Positions 7,580 through 17,208 of a stretch of DNA of 64,000 bases are shown here, piece by piece; the first letter of the stretch is position 1, and the number at the start of each line of letters is the position of its first letter. Source of the DNA: an uncultured Pseudomonadota bacterium. Its GTDB lineage: Bacteria; Myxococcota_A; UBA796; SXON01. The stretch is taken from NCBI GenBank assembly GCA_903885375.1, contig CAISIK010000027.1, positions 124,001-188,000 of the forward strand, written 5' to 3'. Both the position numbers and the translations under genes were made by a program. Under the pieces are notes generated by a model. That model was not told the origin of the DNA and did no database searches. It saw nothing but the letters and a program-made list of their open reading frames with translations.

Positions 7580-10500
7580 ATGCTCACCCTCGGTGGCGGC
7601 CCGGCACTCTCTGGCTTCCGACGGCAACGTCTGCTCGCGCGCCTGCGCGCCGTGGAGCCGGCGGTGGTCGGGCTCCAGGCCGACCATGCCCACTTCGTCG
7701 ATGCCGACGCGCTCTCGGAGGTCGATGCCGCCTCGCTCCGGGCGCTGCTGAGCTACGGGCTCGAGCCCCAGTCGCCCGAGCGGCGGGGGGCGTCGCTCCT
7801 CGTGGTGCCTCGCATCGGCACGCGCAGCCCGTGGTCCTCGAAGGCCACCGACATCGTGCACAACTGCGGCATCGCCGGCGTCCGGGCGGTGGAGCGCGGG
7901 GTGCGGTACACCTTCGAGGGCGAGGGCATCGATCTGGCGCGCCTCGCGCCGCTCCTGCACGACCGGATGACCGAGTCCGTCATCCACGACCTCGAGGCCG
8001 GCTTCGACCTCTTCGTCCAGCGCTCCCCCGCTCCGCTCCGCACCGTACCGGTGCTCGCCGGCGGCGCCGCCGCGCTCCGCGAGGCCGACCGCGAGCTGGG
8101 TCTCGCGCTCGCCGCCGACGAGATCGACTACCTCGTGGCCGCGTTCACCCGCCTCGGCCGCGACCCGACCGACGCCGAGCTGATGATGTTCGCGCAGGCC
8201 AACAGCGAACACTGCCGCCACAAGATCTTCAACGCCTCGTGGACGCTCGATGGCGAGCCCCAGGCGAACTCGCTCTTCGCGATGATCCGCAACACCACCG
8301 CCGTGGCCCGCGCCGCCCTGCCGGAAGGCCTGGGGAGCGTACGCTCGGCCTACCACGACAACGCCGCCGTCACGACCGGGCCGTCCGTCCGGCGCTTCAT
8401 GCCCGACCCGGTCACGGGCGTGTGGGGCTACGGCGAGGCCGCCCCGCTCCACATGCTCATGAAGGTGGAGACCCACAACCACCCCACGGCCATCAGCCCC
8501 TTCCCCGGCGCGGCCACCGGCGCGGGTGGCGAGATCCGCGACGAAGGCGCCGTGGGCCGCGGCGGCAAGCCCAAGGCCGGGCTGTGCGGCTTCTCCGTGT
8601 CGCACCTGCGGGTGCCCGACGAGGCGCCCGAGCCCTGGGAGGTCGAGAACCCCGGCAAGCCCGATCGCATCGTCAACGCCTGGCAGATCATGGTGGAGGG
8701 CCCCCTGGGCGCCGCCGCCTTCAACAACGAGTTCGGGCGCCCCAACCTCGGCGGCTACTTCCGCACGATGGAGCTCACCCACGGGGGCGAGTGGCGCGGC
8801 TACCACAAGCCGATCATGATCGCGGGCGGCCTCGGCAACATCGCCGAAGCGCATGTGGACAAGCGGCCGATCCCCGCCGGCAGCGCCCTCATCGTGCTCG
8901 GCGGGCCCGCCATGCGCATCGGCCTCGGCGGCGGCGCGGCGAGCTCGATGGCCTCCGGCCAGAGTCAGGGCGACCTCGACTTCGCCAGCGTCCAGCGCGA
9001 CAACGCCGAGGTGGAGCGCCGTTGCCAGGAGGTGCTCGACCGGTGCCAGGCCGCCGGCGAGGCCAACCCCATCCTCAGCGTGCACGACGTGGGCGCGGGC
9101 GGCCTGAGCAACGCCTTCCCCGAGCTCGTGAACGATGGTGGCGTGGGCGGCCGATTCGACCTGCGCGCCATCCCCAACGCCGAGCCCGGGATGAGCCCGC
9201 TCGAGGTCTGGAGCAACGAGGCGCAGGAGCGCTACGTGCTCGCGGTGGGCGAGGTGCGGCTCGCGGAGTTCGCGGCGCTCTGCGCCCGCGAGCGCGCGCC
9301 GTTCGCGGTCGTGGGGCGGGCCACGGCGGAGCGGGTGCTCCGGGTGGATGATCCGCTGCTGGGCCCCCCCCCCGTCGACCTGCCTCTCGACGTCGTGCTC
9401 GGCAAGGCGCCGCGCATGCACCGCGAGGCCACGCATGCGCCGCCGGCCGTTCGGCCGCTCGACCTCTCCGGCGTGGACCTCGCCGAGGCGGCCCGTCGGG
9501 TGCTCCGCTTCCCCGCGGTGGCCGACAAGACCTTCCTCGTGACCATCGGCGATCGTTCCGTCACCGGGCAGATCGTGCGCGACCCCATGGTCGGGCCCTG
9601 GCAGGTGCCGGTGGCCGACGTGGCGGTGACCACCGTGGCCTACGAGGGTCACGCGGGCGAGGCCATGGCGATGGGGGAGCGCACGCCGCTCGCCCTCTTC
9701 AACGGCCCCGCGTCGGCGCGCATGGCGGTGGGCGAAGCGCTCACCAACCTCGCGGCCGCCCCCATCGCCCGCCTCGAGAGCGTGGTGCTCTCCGCCAACT
9801 GGATGGCCCCGGCCGGCCACCGCAACGAGGATGCGGTGCTCTACGACATGGTCAAGGCCGTGGGTCTGGAGCTTTGCCCCGCGTTGGGCATCGCCATCCC
9901 CGTGGGCAAGGACTCGATGTCCATGCGAACGACATGGGCGGGCGGCTCCGTTACCGCCCCGGTAAGCCTCATCGTGTCGGCGTTCGCGCCGGTCACCGAC
10001 GTGCGCGAGGTGCTCACCCCGCAGCTCCAGGACGAGCCCGACACCTGCCTCCTCCTCCTCGACCTAGGCGAGGGGCGCAACCGCCTCGGCGGCAGCGTGC
10101 TCGCGCAGGTGTACGGCCAGCTCGGCGACACCGCGCCCGACCTCGATGACCCCGCGAGCCTCCGTCGGTTCTTTGCCGGCATGGTCACGGCGCGGGCCGA
10201 GGGGCTCCTGCTGGCCTACCACGACCGTGCCGATGGCGGGCTCTTCGCCTGCCTCGCCGAGATGGCCTTCGCCTCGCGGTGCGGCCTGCACGTTCGTGTG
10301 ACGGGGGCGGCGCTGCCGGCGCTGTTCGCCGAAGAGCTGGGCGCCGTCGTCCAGGTGCGGCGTGGGCAGGTCGAGGCCGTGCGCGGGCACTTCGCCGGCC
10401 TGCGCGTCACCGAGCTGGGCGAGCCGGTCTTCGGGCCGGCGAGCGCGGGCGAGCGGCACGAGCTCCGCTTCGAGCTCGAGGGCGGCCGGGCGTGGTCGGT

Positions 10501-11452
10501 GGCGCGGCCCGAACTCCATCACCACTGGAGCCGCGTGACCCACGCGGTCCAGGTGCGTCGCGACGATCCCGAGTGCGCGCGCGAGGAGCTCGCCCGTATC
10601 GACGAGCTGGCCGATCCGGGCCTCTCTCCCCACCTCACGTTCGTGCCCGAGGGCGCCCCCGGTCTCGGGCGGCGTCCCCGCGTGGCCATCCTCCGCGAGC
10701 AGGGCGTCAACGGGCAGGCCGAGATGGCCGCGGCGTTCGAGCGCGCCGGGTTCGAGCCGCTCGACGTGCACATGACCGACCTCGCCGAGGGCCGGGTCGA
10801 TCTGCGCGAGGTCGTAGGGCTGGCGGCGTGCGGCGGCTTCTCCTACGGCGATGTGTTGGGTGCCGGTGGGGGCTGGGCGCGCAGCATCCTGTTCAACGCT
10901 CGCCTCCGCGAGCAGTTTGCGGCGTTCTTCCACCGTAGTGACACCTTCTCACTCGGCGTGTGCAACGGCTGCCAGATGTTCTCCACGCTCGCCGAGCTGG
11001 TGCCCGGCGCCGAGGCCTGGCCGCGGTTCGTGAAGGGGCGCTCGGAGCAGTTCGAGGCCCGGCTCTGCACGCTGCGGGTGGAGTCTTCGCCGTCGCTCTT
11101 CTTTGCGGGCATGGCCGGCTCCACGCTCCTCGTGCCCGTGGCGCACGGCGAAGGGCGGCCGGTGTGGGCCTCGCCCGAGCAGGAGGCGCAGGCGGCCCCG
11201 CTGGTGGCGGCACGCTTCGTGGATGGCTCGCGTGAGCCCACGGTACGCTACCCGTGGAACCCCAATGGCGCCGTCGGCGGGATCACCGCGCTCACCACCC
11301 CCGATGGGCGGGCCACCATCCTCATGCCGCACCCCGAGCGGTCCTTCCGGTGGACGACGCTCTCCTGGCAGCCGCCCTCGTGGCGGAGTCGGGCCAGCGA
11401 TGCGAGCCCGTGGCAGCACTTCTTCGCCAACGCCCGGCGCTGGGTGCGCTGA
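7580..11452 (+). CDS. purL: Phosphoribosylformylglycinamidine synthase, large single-chain form
   Basis: Predicted 1290 aa, the usual size of the single-chain enzyme that carries both synthetase and glutaminase. It converts FGAR to FGAM in purine synthesis using ATP and glutamine. ATG 7580 is chosen because GGAAGGAG precedes it; a start at 7532 would add residues with no family match. Visible signatures are [20 protein letters not shown] and [20 protein letters not shown] in the synthetase half, and [20 protein letters not shown] (catalytic Cys) with [10 protein letters not shown] near the C-terminus for the glutaminase. The gene stands alone: no other pur gene is nearby. It converges on the tetR-like gene across a 22-base gap. 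Confidence 0.98.
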   Translation: MLTLGGGPALSGFRRQRLLARLRAVEPAVVGLQADHAHFVDADALSEVDAASLRALLSYGLEPQSPERRGASLLVVPRIGTRSPWSSKATDIVHNCGIAGVRAVERGVRYTFEGEGIDLARLAPLLHDRMTESVIHDLEAGFDLFVQRSPAPLRTVPVLAGGAAALREADRELGLALAADEIDYLVAAFTRLGRDPTDAELMMFAQANSEHCRHKIFNASWTLDGEPQANSLFAMIRNTTAVARAALPEGLGSVRSAYHDNAAVTTGPSVRRFMPDPVTGVWGYGEAAPLHMLMKVETHNHPTAISPFPGAATGAGGEIRDEGAVGRGGKPKAGLCGFSVSHLRVPDEAPEPWEVENPGKPDRIVNAWQIMVEGPLGAAAFNNEFGRPNLGGYFRTMELTHGGEWRGYHKPIMIAGGLGNIAEAHVDKRPIPAGSALIVLGGPAMRIGLGGGAASSMASGQSQGDLDFASVQRDNAEVERRCQEVLDRCQAAGEANPILSVHDVGAGGLSNAFPELVNDGGVGGRFDLRAIPNAEPGMSPLEVWSNEAQERYVLAVGEVRLAEFAALCARERAPFAVVGRATAERVLRVDDPLLGPPPVDLPLDVVLGKAPRMHREATHAPPAVRPLDLSGVDLAEAARRVLRFPAVADKTFLVTIGDRSVTGQIVRDPMVGPWQVPVADVAVTTVAYEGHAGEAMAMGERTPLALFNGPASARMAVGEALTNLAAAPIARLESVVLSANWMAPAGHRNEDAVLYDMVKAVGLELCPALGIAIPVGKDSMSMRTTWAGGSVTAPVSLIVSAFAPVTDVREVLTPQLQDEPDTCLLLLDLGEGRNRLGGSVLAQVYGQLGDTAPDLDDPASLRRFFAGMVTARAEGLLLAYHDRADGGLFACLAEMAFASRCGLHVRVTGAALPALFAEELGAVVQVRRGQVEAVRGHFAGLRVTELGEPVFGPASAGERHELRFELEGGRAWSVARPELHHHWSRVTHAVQVRRDDPECAREELARIDELADPGLSPHLTFVPEGAPGLGRRPRVAILREQGVNGQAEMAAAFERAGFEPLDVHMTDLAEGRVDLREVVGLAACGGFSYGDVLGAGGGWARSILFNARLREQFAAFFHRSDTFSLGVCNGCQMFSTLAELVPGAEAWPRFVKGRSEQFEARLCTLRVESSPSLFFAGMAGSTLLVPVAHGEGRPVWASPEQEAQAAPLVAARFVDGSREPTVRYPWNPNGAVGGITALTTPDGRATILMPHPERSFRWTTLSWQPPSWRSRASDASPWQHFFANARRWVR

Positions 11453-11474
11453 ACGGCGCGGGCGCGCGCGACAG

Positions 11475-12116
11475 TCACACCAAGGGCGAATCCGGCAGGC
11501 CGCACAACCGGCGCACCTGGACGCGAACGTGCCCCGCGCGCCGCGCCGCCGCCTCGGGCGAGTACGGACTCTCCCCGAGGAAACGCGCCGATACGGCGGG
11601 CACTGCGAAGCAGACGAGGTGGAGCCCCACGATGGACAGCACGAGGTCGCGCGGATCCTGCCGGGGAATCTCTCCCGCCGCCATCCCGGCTTCCAGGAAG
11701 GCGGCGGCGATCTCAAGCACGTTCACCGCGGTCGTGGCCCCGGGGGTGCGATCGCGCGGACCGACGAGCTCGGCGAGCAGCAGGCCGGCGGCTTCGGGGT
11801 GGCCCGCCAGGTAGACGGTGAGGCCCTCGCTCAACGCGTCGAGCTGTTCGTGGAACTCGCCGGGACGGATGGCGTGGGCGAGCACCTCCGCCAGCTCGGC
11901 CAGCACGGAGTGGAGGGCCTCTGCGTAGAGCGCTTCCTTGGAGGGGAAATGGTGCAGCAGCGAGGGGCGGCGGATGCCGAGGCGCGCGGAGATGGCTTCG
12001 AGGGTGGCGCCGGCGTAGCCCTCCGCGGCGAATTCTTCGCGCGCGGCCCGAACGAATTCCCCGCGGTCGCGAGGGGTTCGCGGACGGCCGGCTCGACGGG
12101 GGCTAACTTCGCTCAC
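11475..12116 (-). CDS. TetR-family transcriptional regulator
   Basis: Predicted 213 aa, GTG start at 12116. The N-terminal helix-turn-helix has the TetR pattern: FVRAAREEFAAEGYAGATLE followed by AISARLGIRRPSLLHHFPSK and EALYAEAL. The remainder is an all-helical ligand-binding or dimerisation domain with no recognisable specificity. The reading frame stays open far upstream, but the HTH begins about 20 residues after this GTG, which fits the family length; a TTG at 12128 is an alternative. It is divergent from the lipoprotein hydrolase at 12174 with an inverted repeat between them, so it may control that gene and itself. Confidence 0.9.
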   Translation of the reverse strand: MSEVSPRRAGRPRTPRDRGEFVRAAREEFAAEGYAGATLEAISARLGIRRPSLLHHFPSKEALYAEALHSVLAELAEVLAHAIRPGEFHEQLDALSEGLTVYLAGHPEAAGLLLAELVGPRDRTPGATTAVNVLEIAAAFLEAGMAAGEIPRQDPRDLVLSIVGLHLVCFAVPAVSARFLGESPYSPEAAARRAGHVRVQVRRLCGLPDSPLV

Positions 12117-12135
12117 GGATGCGCTTGCCAAATAT

Positions 12136-12149
12136 CTACCACATAGTAG
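12136..12149. promoter_or_regulatory. Candidate operator between tetR-like gene and hydrolase
   Basis: The 14-base element CTACCACATAGTAG has perfectly complementary four-base arms and purine/pyrimidine-symmetric inner positions (CTACYAYRTRGTAG). It lies in the 57-base divergent region, 20 bases from the regulator start and 25 from the hydrolase start, inside a locally AT-richer pocket. That is where a TetR-family operator overlapping both promoters would sit. Binding is an inference. Confidence 0.4.
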
Positions 12150-12173
12150 GTTGCCGCACCATCTGGCGGCCCG

Positions 12174-13076
12174 ATGTTGTTTCTGCTCCTCGCCTGCACT
12201 CCTTCCCCCGACCCGGAAGGCGGGTCCTCGTTCGTCGACTCCGGTCGAGCCGAGGACTCTGGCGAGGGCGACACCGCGGAGGACTCCGGCGGGGACTCGG
12301 GGGGCGATTCGGGCGGGGACACCGGCGAGGAGACCGGCTTGGTGTATGCCGAGGGTGATGGGCCCTTCGCGGTGCAGGAGAGCAACGGCAAGGTGGCCGG
12401 GCAGGCGGTCACCTGGTTTGTGCCGACCGGCGCCGAGCCGGCCCCGGTCGTGATCTGGTCCCACGGCACCTCGCGCTCGAAGGCGCAGCACGTGGAGGCC
12501 GCCCGGCACGCCGCGAGCTGGGGGCTGGTCGTCGTCACGCCCGATCTCCCGGTGTCCTTCGGTGGGCACGAGGAGAACGCGTCCTTCCTCGCCGATGACC
12601 TCCTGCCGGCGGCCCTCGCGAGGGAGGAGGCGAACGGAAAGTGGGCCTTCGTGGGGCACAGCGCGGGCGGCCTCGCCAGCTTCCTCGCAGCCGCCCAGGT
12701 GGGCGCAGACGCCCTCGTGGGCCTCGACGCGGTGGATGCGGAGGACCTCGGCGCCGATGCCGCGCCTTCGATCACCGCGCCGGTTTTGCGACTCGTGGGC
12801 GAGCCGGGCGTGTGCAATGCCTCCGGGAACGGCCGCGACTGGGCGCCGGGTGGCACCGACTGGATGGTGGAGGTGCCCGGGGCCTCGCACTGCGACTTCG
12901 AGAGCCCGACCGACAGCCTCTGCACCGCCATCTGCGGCGCGAGCGATGCGGGTCGGCAGGAGGTCGTCGGCGAGTACGCCACGGCCTGGCTGGTTCACCA
13001 GCTCATCGGCGGCGCCGACGAGTGGATCGGCGGGAGCGAGTTCGAGGACGACGCGCGCGCCGGCCGGGTGGAGTAA
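12174..13076 (+). CDS. Lipoprotein alpha/beta-hydrolase (dienelactone hydrolase/PETase-like fold)
   Basis: Predicted 300 aa. MLFLLLAC is a minimal lipobox signal with lipidated Cys8; an acidic linker rich in DSG/DTG motifs (about residues 20-56) then places the enzyme away from the membrane. The catalytic domain shows VIWSHGTSRSKAQH (oxyanion region), nucleophile elbow GHSAGG with Ser163, an Asp in LVGLDAVDAED or nearby, and a likely catalytic His239 in GASHCDF. The order strand-HG-GHSAGG-D-H matches secreted hydrolases related to chlorophyllase and polyester hydrolases, but the substrate cannot be read from sequence. Paired Cys residues (VCNASG, HCDF, LCTAICG) suggest disulfides. Divergent from the TetR gene, which may regulate it. 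Confidence 0.85.
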   Translation: MLFLLLACTPSPDPEGGSSFVDSGRAEDSGEGDTAEDSGGDSGGDSGGDTGEETGLVYAEGDGPFAVQESNGKVAGQAVTWFVPTGAEPAPVVIWSHGTSRSKAQHVEAARHAASWGLVVVTPDLPVSFGGHEENASFLADDLLPAALAREEANGKWAFVGHSAGGLASFLAAAQVGADALVGLDAVDAEDLGADAAPSITAPVLRLVGEPGVCNASGNGRDWAPGGTDWMVEVPGASHCDFESPTDSLCTAICGASDAGRQEVVGEYATAWLVHQLIGGADEWIGGSEFEDDARAGRVE

Positions 13077-13083
13077 GCAGGGG

Positions 13084-15048
13084 TTAGCGCGGGGCCCGAT
13101 CGCCGAGGATGCGCCGCAGGAGCTCGAGCAGCTCGCGGACCGCGTAGGGCTTCTGCAGGAACTCCACGTTGCCCTTGCCCACGAGGCGCCGGGTGGCCTC
13201 GACTTCGTTGTAGCCGCTGCTCAGCACGATCGGGACGGTGCCCCGGATCTTCCGGATCTGGAGCATTGCGTCGGCGCCGTTGAGGCGCGGCATGGTGAGG
13301 TCGAGCAGCACGAGGTCGACCTCCTCGGCGAGCGCGCGGAAGGCCTCCACGGCTTCGTGCCCGTCGTTGGCCTCGATCACCCGGTAGCCGCCGAACTCCA
13401 GCGCGGCGCGCGCGCAGCTGCGCACGCTCTCCTCGTCGTCGACCACGAGCACGGTGGGTCGCGCGGCCTCGGCGGGGGCGGGGGAGAGGTCTGCGGTGGC
13501 GGGCGATTCGCCGGCCGGGAAGTACACCTTGATGGTGGTGCCGCGCCCCGGCTCGCTGTACACGCCGATCATCCCCTGGTGCCCGCGCACGATCCCCTGC
13601 ACCGCCGCGAGCCCCAGACCGTGCCCCGACTGCTTGGTGGTGAAGAACGGGTCGAAGATGCGCGCGGCGGTCGCGGCATCCATGCCGTGCCCGGTGTCGG
13701 ACACCTCGACCGTAACGTAGCGCCCGGGCTTCGCCTGGGAAAATGGGCCGCGCTGGCGGATGTCCTCCGGCCCGAGATCGGCGGTGCCGGTGCGGACCAC
13801 CACGGTACCGCCGCGCTCCCCGATGGCCTCGGCCCCGTTGATGACGAGGTTCATGAAGATCTGGGTGAGCTGCGAGCCATCCGCTTCGACCCGCGGCAGG
13901 CGAGGATCATCCTCGAGGCGCAGGTGCACGTGCTTGGGGATGCTGGCCTGCAGCAGGATGGTGAGCTCGGAGAGCAGCGCGTTGACGTCGGTCGACTCCA
14001 CCCGGAAATGGCCGCGGCCGGAAAACGCGAGTAGCTGCCGGGTGAGATCACTGGCCCGCCGTGCCGCGGCGATCATGGCGGTGATGGAGCGGGCGGCCGG
14101 CGCGCCGGGAGGGGTCTGCAGCTCGGCCAGCGAGGCGTTGCCGAGGATGGCGGTGAGCAGGTTGTTGAAGTCGTGCGCGATGGCGCCGGCCAGCACGCCG
14201 AGGCTCTCCGACTTTTGCACGTGCAGGAGCTGCGCTTGCAGCCGGGACTGCTCGCGCGCCGCCGCGATGCGGTCGGTCACGTCCTGGGCGAGCCCCCAGG
14301 CAAGGAGGCGACCGCTGTCGGGATCCGGGCGCAGCAGCACCAGCTCGGAAACAGTCCGTTCGGGGGCGTCCGCCTCCGCCTTCAGCGAGGCTTCCACCCG
14401 GTAGGAATCGCCGGCGCCCACCAGTCCGCGCCGGGCCGCCTCGATGGCCGAACGCCCCTCTTCGCTCAGCTCATCGAGCAGCTGCCACGCCGACGTGGCG
14501 GTGGAGGCCGACCCTCCATAGAGCGCAGACGCCGGGCCGCGGATCCACCGCAGCTGCCAATCCGCCGGATCGGCGCTCCACACCACCACCCCCAGCTTCT
14601 CCACCAGCTCGTCGTACCGCGCGCCGGCCGCTTCCGCCTCGCGCTGGGCGAGGACGTGCTGGGTCACCTCGAAGGCGAAGGTCGTCAGTCCCTCTACCGC
14701 CCCATCCTCGCCGAAATTCGGTTGGAACGTGAGGTTCCAGTAACGTTCTTCGGGCGGGCCGCCGCGGGCGCGAGGCGTGTCGGCGCGGGCGGCGTTGGCG
14801 ATGAACGGCTTGCCGCTCTGGAAAACGCCATCGAAAATGGCCAGGTACCCCTGGGCCACGAATTCGGGAAAGGCCTCCGCGTAGGGTCGGCCGATCAGCG
14901 GGCGGCCATCCCCTGACTGCACGAAGAGCTTGTTGGCAAAAACAAAAACGTGCTCCGGACCTTGGTGAACCGCAATTGCCGCGGGCGCATCCTGAAAGGC
15001 CCGTACCAGCAGCTGGTGGTGGGGGTTCTGGACTGACCGATCGGGCAT
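13084..15048 (-). CDS. Hybrid sensor histidine kinase (PAS-PAS-HisKA-HATPase-REC)
   Basis: Predicted 654 aa. ATG 15048 is chosen because GGAG lies nine bases upstream and the PAS domain begins soon after; the frame is open further upstream but shows no domain. Order: PAS (about 12-125, VHQGPEHVFVFANKLFVQ), a second PAS-like region (about 145-260), dimerisation/phosphoacceptor domain with AIAHDFNNLLTAILGNASL (His about 291), HATPase_c with NLVINGAEAIGERGG, VSDTGHGMD and FTTKQSGHGLGLAAV, and a C-terminal receiver with VLVVDDEESV, LVLLDLTMPRLNGADAML (acceptor Asp) and FLQKPYAV. No transmembrane helix is visible, so it is probably a cytoplasmic sensor. No separate response regulator is adjacent; output may be a phosphorelay elsewhere. 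Confidence 0.95.
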   Translation of the reverse strand: MPDRSVQNPHHQLLVRAFQDAPAAIAVHQGPEHVFVFANKLFVQSGDGRPLIGRPYAEAFPEFVAQGYLAIFDGVFQSGKPFIANAARADTPRARGGPPEERYWNLTFQPNFGEDGAVEGLTTFAFEVTQHVLAQREAEAAGARYDELVEKLGVVVWSADPADWQLRWIRGPASALYGGSASTATSAWQLLDELSEEGRSAIEAARRGLVGAGDSYRVEASLKAEADAPERTVSELVLLRPDPDSGRLLAWGLAQDVTDRIAAAREQSRLQAQLLHVQKSESLGVLAGAIAHDFNNLLTAILGNASLAELQTPPGAPAARSITAMIAAARRASDLTRQLLAFSGRGHFRVESTDVNALLSELTILLQASIPKHVHLRLEDDPRLPRVEADGSQLTQIFMNLVINGAEAIGERGGTVVVRTGTADLGPEDIRQRGPFSQAKPGRYVTVEVSDTGHGMDAATAARIFDPFFTTKQSGHGLGLAAVQGIVRGHQGMIGVYSEPGRGTTIKVYFPAGESPATADLSPAPAEAARPTVLVVDDEESVRSCARAALEFGGYRVIEANDGHEAVEAFRALAEEVDLVLLDLTMPRLNGADAMLQIRKIRGTVPIVLSSGYNEVEATRRLVGKGNVEFLQKPYAVRELLELLRRILGDRAPR

Positions 15049-15350
15049 CTTCGGCTCCGGGAGTTCGGGGGTACATAGCTGGCCGATTTGAGGACCGCCA
15101 GCGCGACGTTGCGACGTGACGCAGGGGATTTTGAATTCGTTCCGCCAGCCCGAAGCCAAGTTTTTCGGGTACGGACCTGTCCACCGCCCGATGAATTTCC
15201 CCGTGGATTCTTGCCGACTTGGCTCGTTGTGGGTTTTTGTTTTTGATCCCACGCCGCCGAGGCGGGTTTGCCCGACTGGCGGACGGTCGCGCGTGGCGGG
15301 CTCGTCGCTCCAGCGTGTCGGAAGGCGGGAGGCCACGATACCATCCTCGC
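15049..15350. other. 302-bp intergenic region with divergent promoters expected
   Basis: The region separates the minus-strand histidine kinase from the plus-strand exported protein. It is distinctly more AT-rich than its surroundings around 15125-15250, with T-runs (GGGTTTTTGTTTTTGATCCC) and a weak GTGGG/CCCAC inverted repeat at about 15229-15252. It presumably carries both promoters. I see no RNA gene and no convincing -35/-10 pair. Confidence 0.5.
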
Positions 15351-15758
15351 ATGCAGGTCTCCGCGCGCGCCGCTCCGGTGTTCTTGACGCTGCTGGCGGC
15401 GGTGGGCGTGCCGCTCGCCCGCGCGTTTACCCGGGTGCCGCCGGGGGAAGAGGTGGTGGTGGAGCTCGCGCGCGAGGGCTTCGTCCGGCGGGCCGGAGGG
15501 GGCCGCAGCGGGGCGGATCTCGAACGGGTCTCGGCCGCGGTCGTGGCCGCGCCTGGCGCTGACGTGACGGTGCACTCCCGCTGCGTGGAGGCCGGATTCT
15601 CGTTCCTGAGCTCCGGGCGCTGGTTCTACGACGTGGAGGTCACACCCGAGGTGGGCGCCCCGGAGCGGTACTGGCTGGAGGTGGTGGACCTTCCCGGGGG
15701 GCCTGCGCTGTTCGGGGTGGATGCCGCCTCGCCCGTTCCAGGCTGCCTCGATCGGTGA
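15351..15758 (+). CDS. Small exported protein of unknown function
   Basis: Predicted 135 aa. ATG 15351 gives a clean signal peptide (PVFLTLLAAVGVPLARA); earlier in-frame starts do not. The mature part is beta-rich (EEVVVELAREGFVRR, WFYDVEVTPEVG, YWLEVVDLPG) with two Cys residues (SRCVEAG and VPGCLDR) that could form a disulfide. I do not recognise a family. It is probably periplasmic. It converges on the carbonic anhydrase gene with a 12-base gap. Confidence 0.6.
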   Translation: MQVSARAAPVFLTLLAAVGVPLARAFTRVPPGEEVVVELAREGFVRRAGGGRSGADLERVSAAVVAAPGADVTVHSRCVEAGFSFLSSGRWFYDVEVTPEVGAPERYWLEVVDLPGGPALFGVDAASPVPGCLDR

Positions 15759-15770
15759 GGCAGGCGCCGA

Positions 15771-16376
15771 TCAGCGTGCCTCCTCGAAGCGCGCCTCCTC
15801 GTCGTCGTACACGTACAGCCCGCCCCTGAGGTCGTACACCCAGCCGTGGAGCTGGAGGCGCTGGGCGTCCAGGCCAGCCTGCACGCAGGGGTAGGTGGTG
15901 AGGTTGGCGAGCTGGTCGAGCACGTTCTCTTCCACCGCCCGACGCCACTGGCCCTCGCCCCCGCTCCCATCGCGCGCGGAGCTGTTCACCACCGCCGCGT
16001 CGGCGATCCACCGGTGGAGCTCGGGCATCGCCACGCGATCCACGCCGTCGATCATCGCCTTCACGCCGCCGCACCCGTAATGCCCGCACACCACGATGTG
16101 ACCCACGCCGAGCGCGCCGAGGCCATACTCGAGCGCCGCGCCCACGCTGGCCGAACCGGGCCCCGAGGCGGGGACGAGGTTGGCCACGTTGCGGATCACG
16201 AACAGCTCGCCCGGTGCGGAGCTGGTGAGCAGCTCCGGCACCACCCGACTGTCCGCGCAGCCGATGTAGAGCGCATCTGGCGATTGGTGCTCCGACGCGA
16301 GCTCCGCGAGGAACCCCCGGCTGCGGGCCACGTACTCCCGACGAAAGGTGGCGTGTCCGCGAAGCAGCTTGTGCAT
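15771..16376 (-). CDS. Beta-class carbonic anhydrase
   Basis: Predicted 201 aa, typical for the family. It interconverts CO2 and bicarbonate in the cytoplasm. The zinc ligands are visible: Cys40 and Asp42-Arg44 in IGCADSRV, and His99 and Cys102 in CGHYGCGGVKA; FVIRNVANLVP is the usual substrate-site segment. The gene is next to, and divergent from, a TSUP anion exporter, but no functional link can be shown. Confidence 0.95.
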   Translation of the reverse strand: MHKLLRGHATFRREYVARSRGFLAELASEHQSPDALYIGCADSRVVPELLTSSAPGELFVIRNVANLVPASGPGSASVGAALEYGLGALGVGHIVVCGHYGCGGVKAMIDGVDRVAMPELHRWIADAAVVNSSARDGSGGEGQWRRAVEENVLDQLANLTTYPCVQAGLDAQRLQLHGWVYDLRGGLYVYDDEEARFEEAR

Positions 16377-16476
16377 CCGGGCAAGTAGCCCGAACCGTCG
16401 GCGCGGGCCGCCATCGGGCCCGGCGCCAGCCGCGCCTCCGCCCCCCTGACGGGATAGCTGCGGGAAACCCCGCCAG

Positions 16477-17196
16477 ATGCTCCTGACGCTCGGCTTCTTC
16501 CTCGCCGCCCTGCTCTACGCTTCGGTAGGGCACGGCGGGGCCTCGGGCTACCTCGCGATCATGGCGCTGGTCGGGATGGCGCCCGCCGAGATGAAGCCCG
16601 TGGCGCTGGTGCTCAACGTGGTGGTGTCGGTCATCGGCGTGTCGGCCTACGCTCGAACCGGCCAGCACCACTGGCGCACGCTGTGGCCCTTCCTGCTGGG
16701 CGCCGCGCCCTTCGCCTTCCTCGGCGGCGGCCTCCCCGTGCCGCCCCACGCCTTCAAGGTCCTCGTGGGCGTGCTGCTGGGCCTGGGCGCGCTCCGGCTC
16801 CTCGTGGCGCCCAAGCAGGGCGCCGAGCCGCCCCGGCCACCTCCGGTGTGGGCCGGCCTCACGATCGGCGCGGCCATCGGCCTGCTCGCCGGCCTCACGG
16901 GCACCGGCGGCGGAATCTTCCTCACGCCCGTCCTGCTGTTCGCCGGCTGGGCCGACGCTCGGCGGGCCGCCGCCACCTCGGCCGTGTTCATCCTGGCCAA
17001 CTCCATCGCCGGCCTGCTCGGCGCCAGCCGCACGTTTCCCGCGCTGCCGTCGGACTTCCCGCTGTGGGCCCTCGCCGTGGCGGTGGGCGGTGGGCTGGGG
17101 GCCTGGCTGGGCAGCCGGCGCCTGCCACTGCTCGCGCTCCGTCGCCTCCTCGCGGTCGTGCTCGCGATCGCCTCGCTGAAGATGCTCCTCGGCTGA
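16477..17196 (+). CDS. TSUP-family membrane transporter (TauE/SafE-like)
   Basis: Predicted 239 aa with about seven to eight hydrophobic helices in two related halves. The N-terminal signature ASVGHGGASGYLAIMALVG and the second-half GLTGTGGGIFLTPVLLFAGW are the paired motifs of the sulfite exporter TauE/SafE family; ATSAVFILANSIAGLLG follows. Members export sulfite, sulfoacetate or related organic anions across the inner membrane. The substrate is unknown here. It ends 12 bases before the converging haem-oxygenase-like gene. Confidence 0.92.
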   Translation: MLLTLGFFLAALLYASVGHGGASGYLAIMALVGMAPAEMKPVALVLNVVVSVIGVSAYARTGQHHWRTLWPFLLGAAPFAFLGGGLPVPPHAFKVLVGVLLGLGALRLLVAPKQGAEPPRPPPVWAGLTIGAAIGLLAGLTGTGGGIFLTPVLLFAGWADARRAAATSAVFILANSIAGLLGASRTFPALPSDFPLWALAVAVGGGLGAWLGSRRLPLLALRRLLAVVLAIASLKMLLG

Positions 17197-17208
17197 AGGC
17201 GGCGCGCG

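Noticed and set aside
12240-12342. GA/GC-rich DSG/DTG-coding stretch as a DNA repeat
   Set aside because: The repetition reflects the acidic protein linker of the lipoprotein and is not an independent repeat element.
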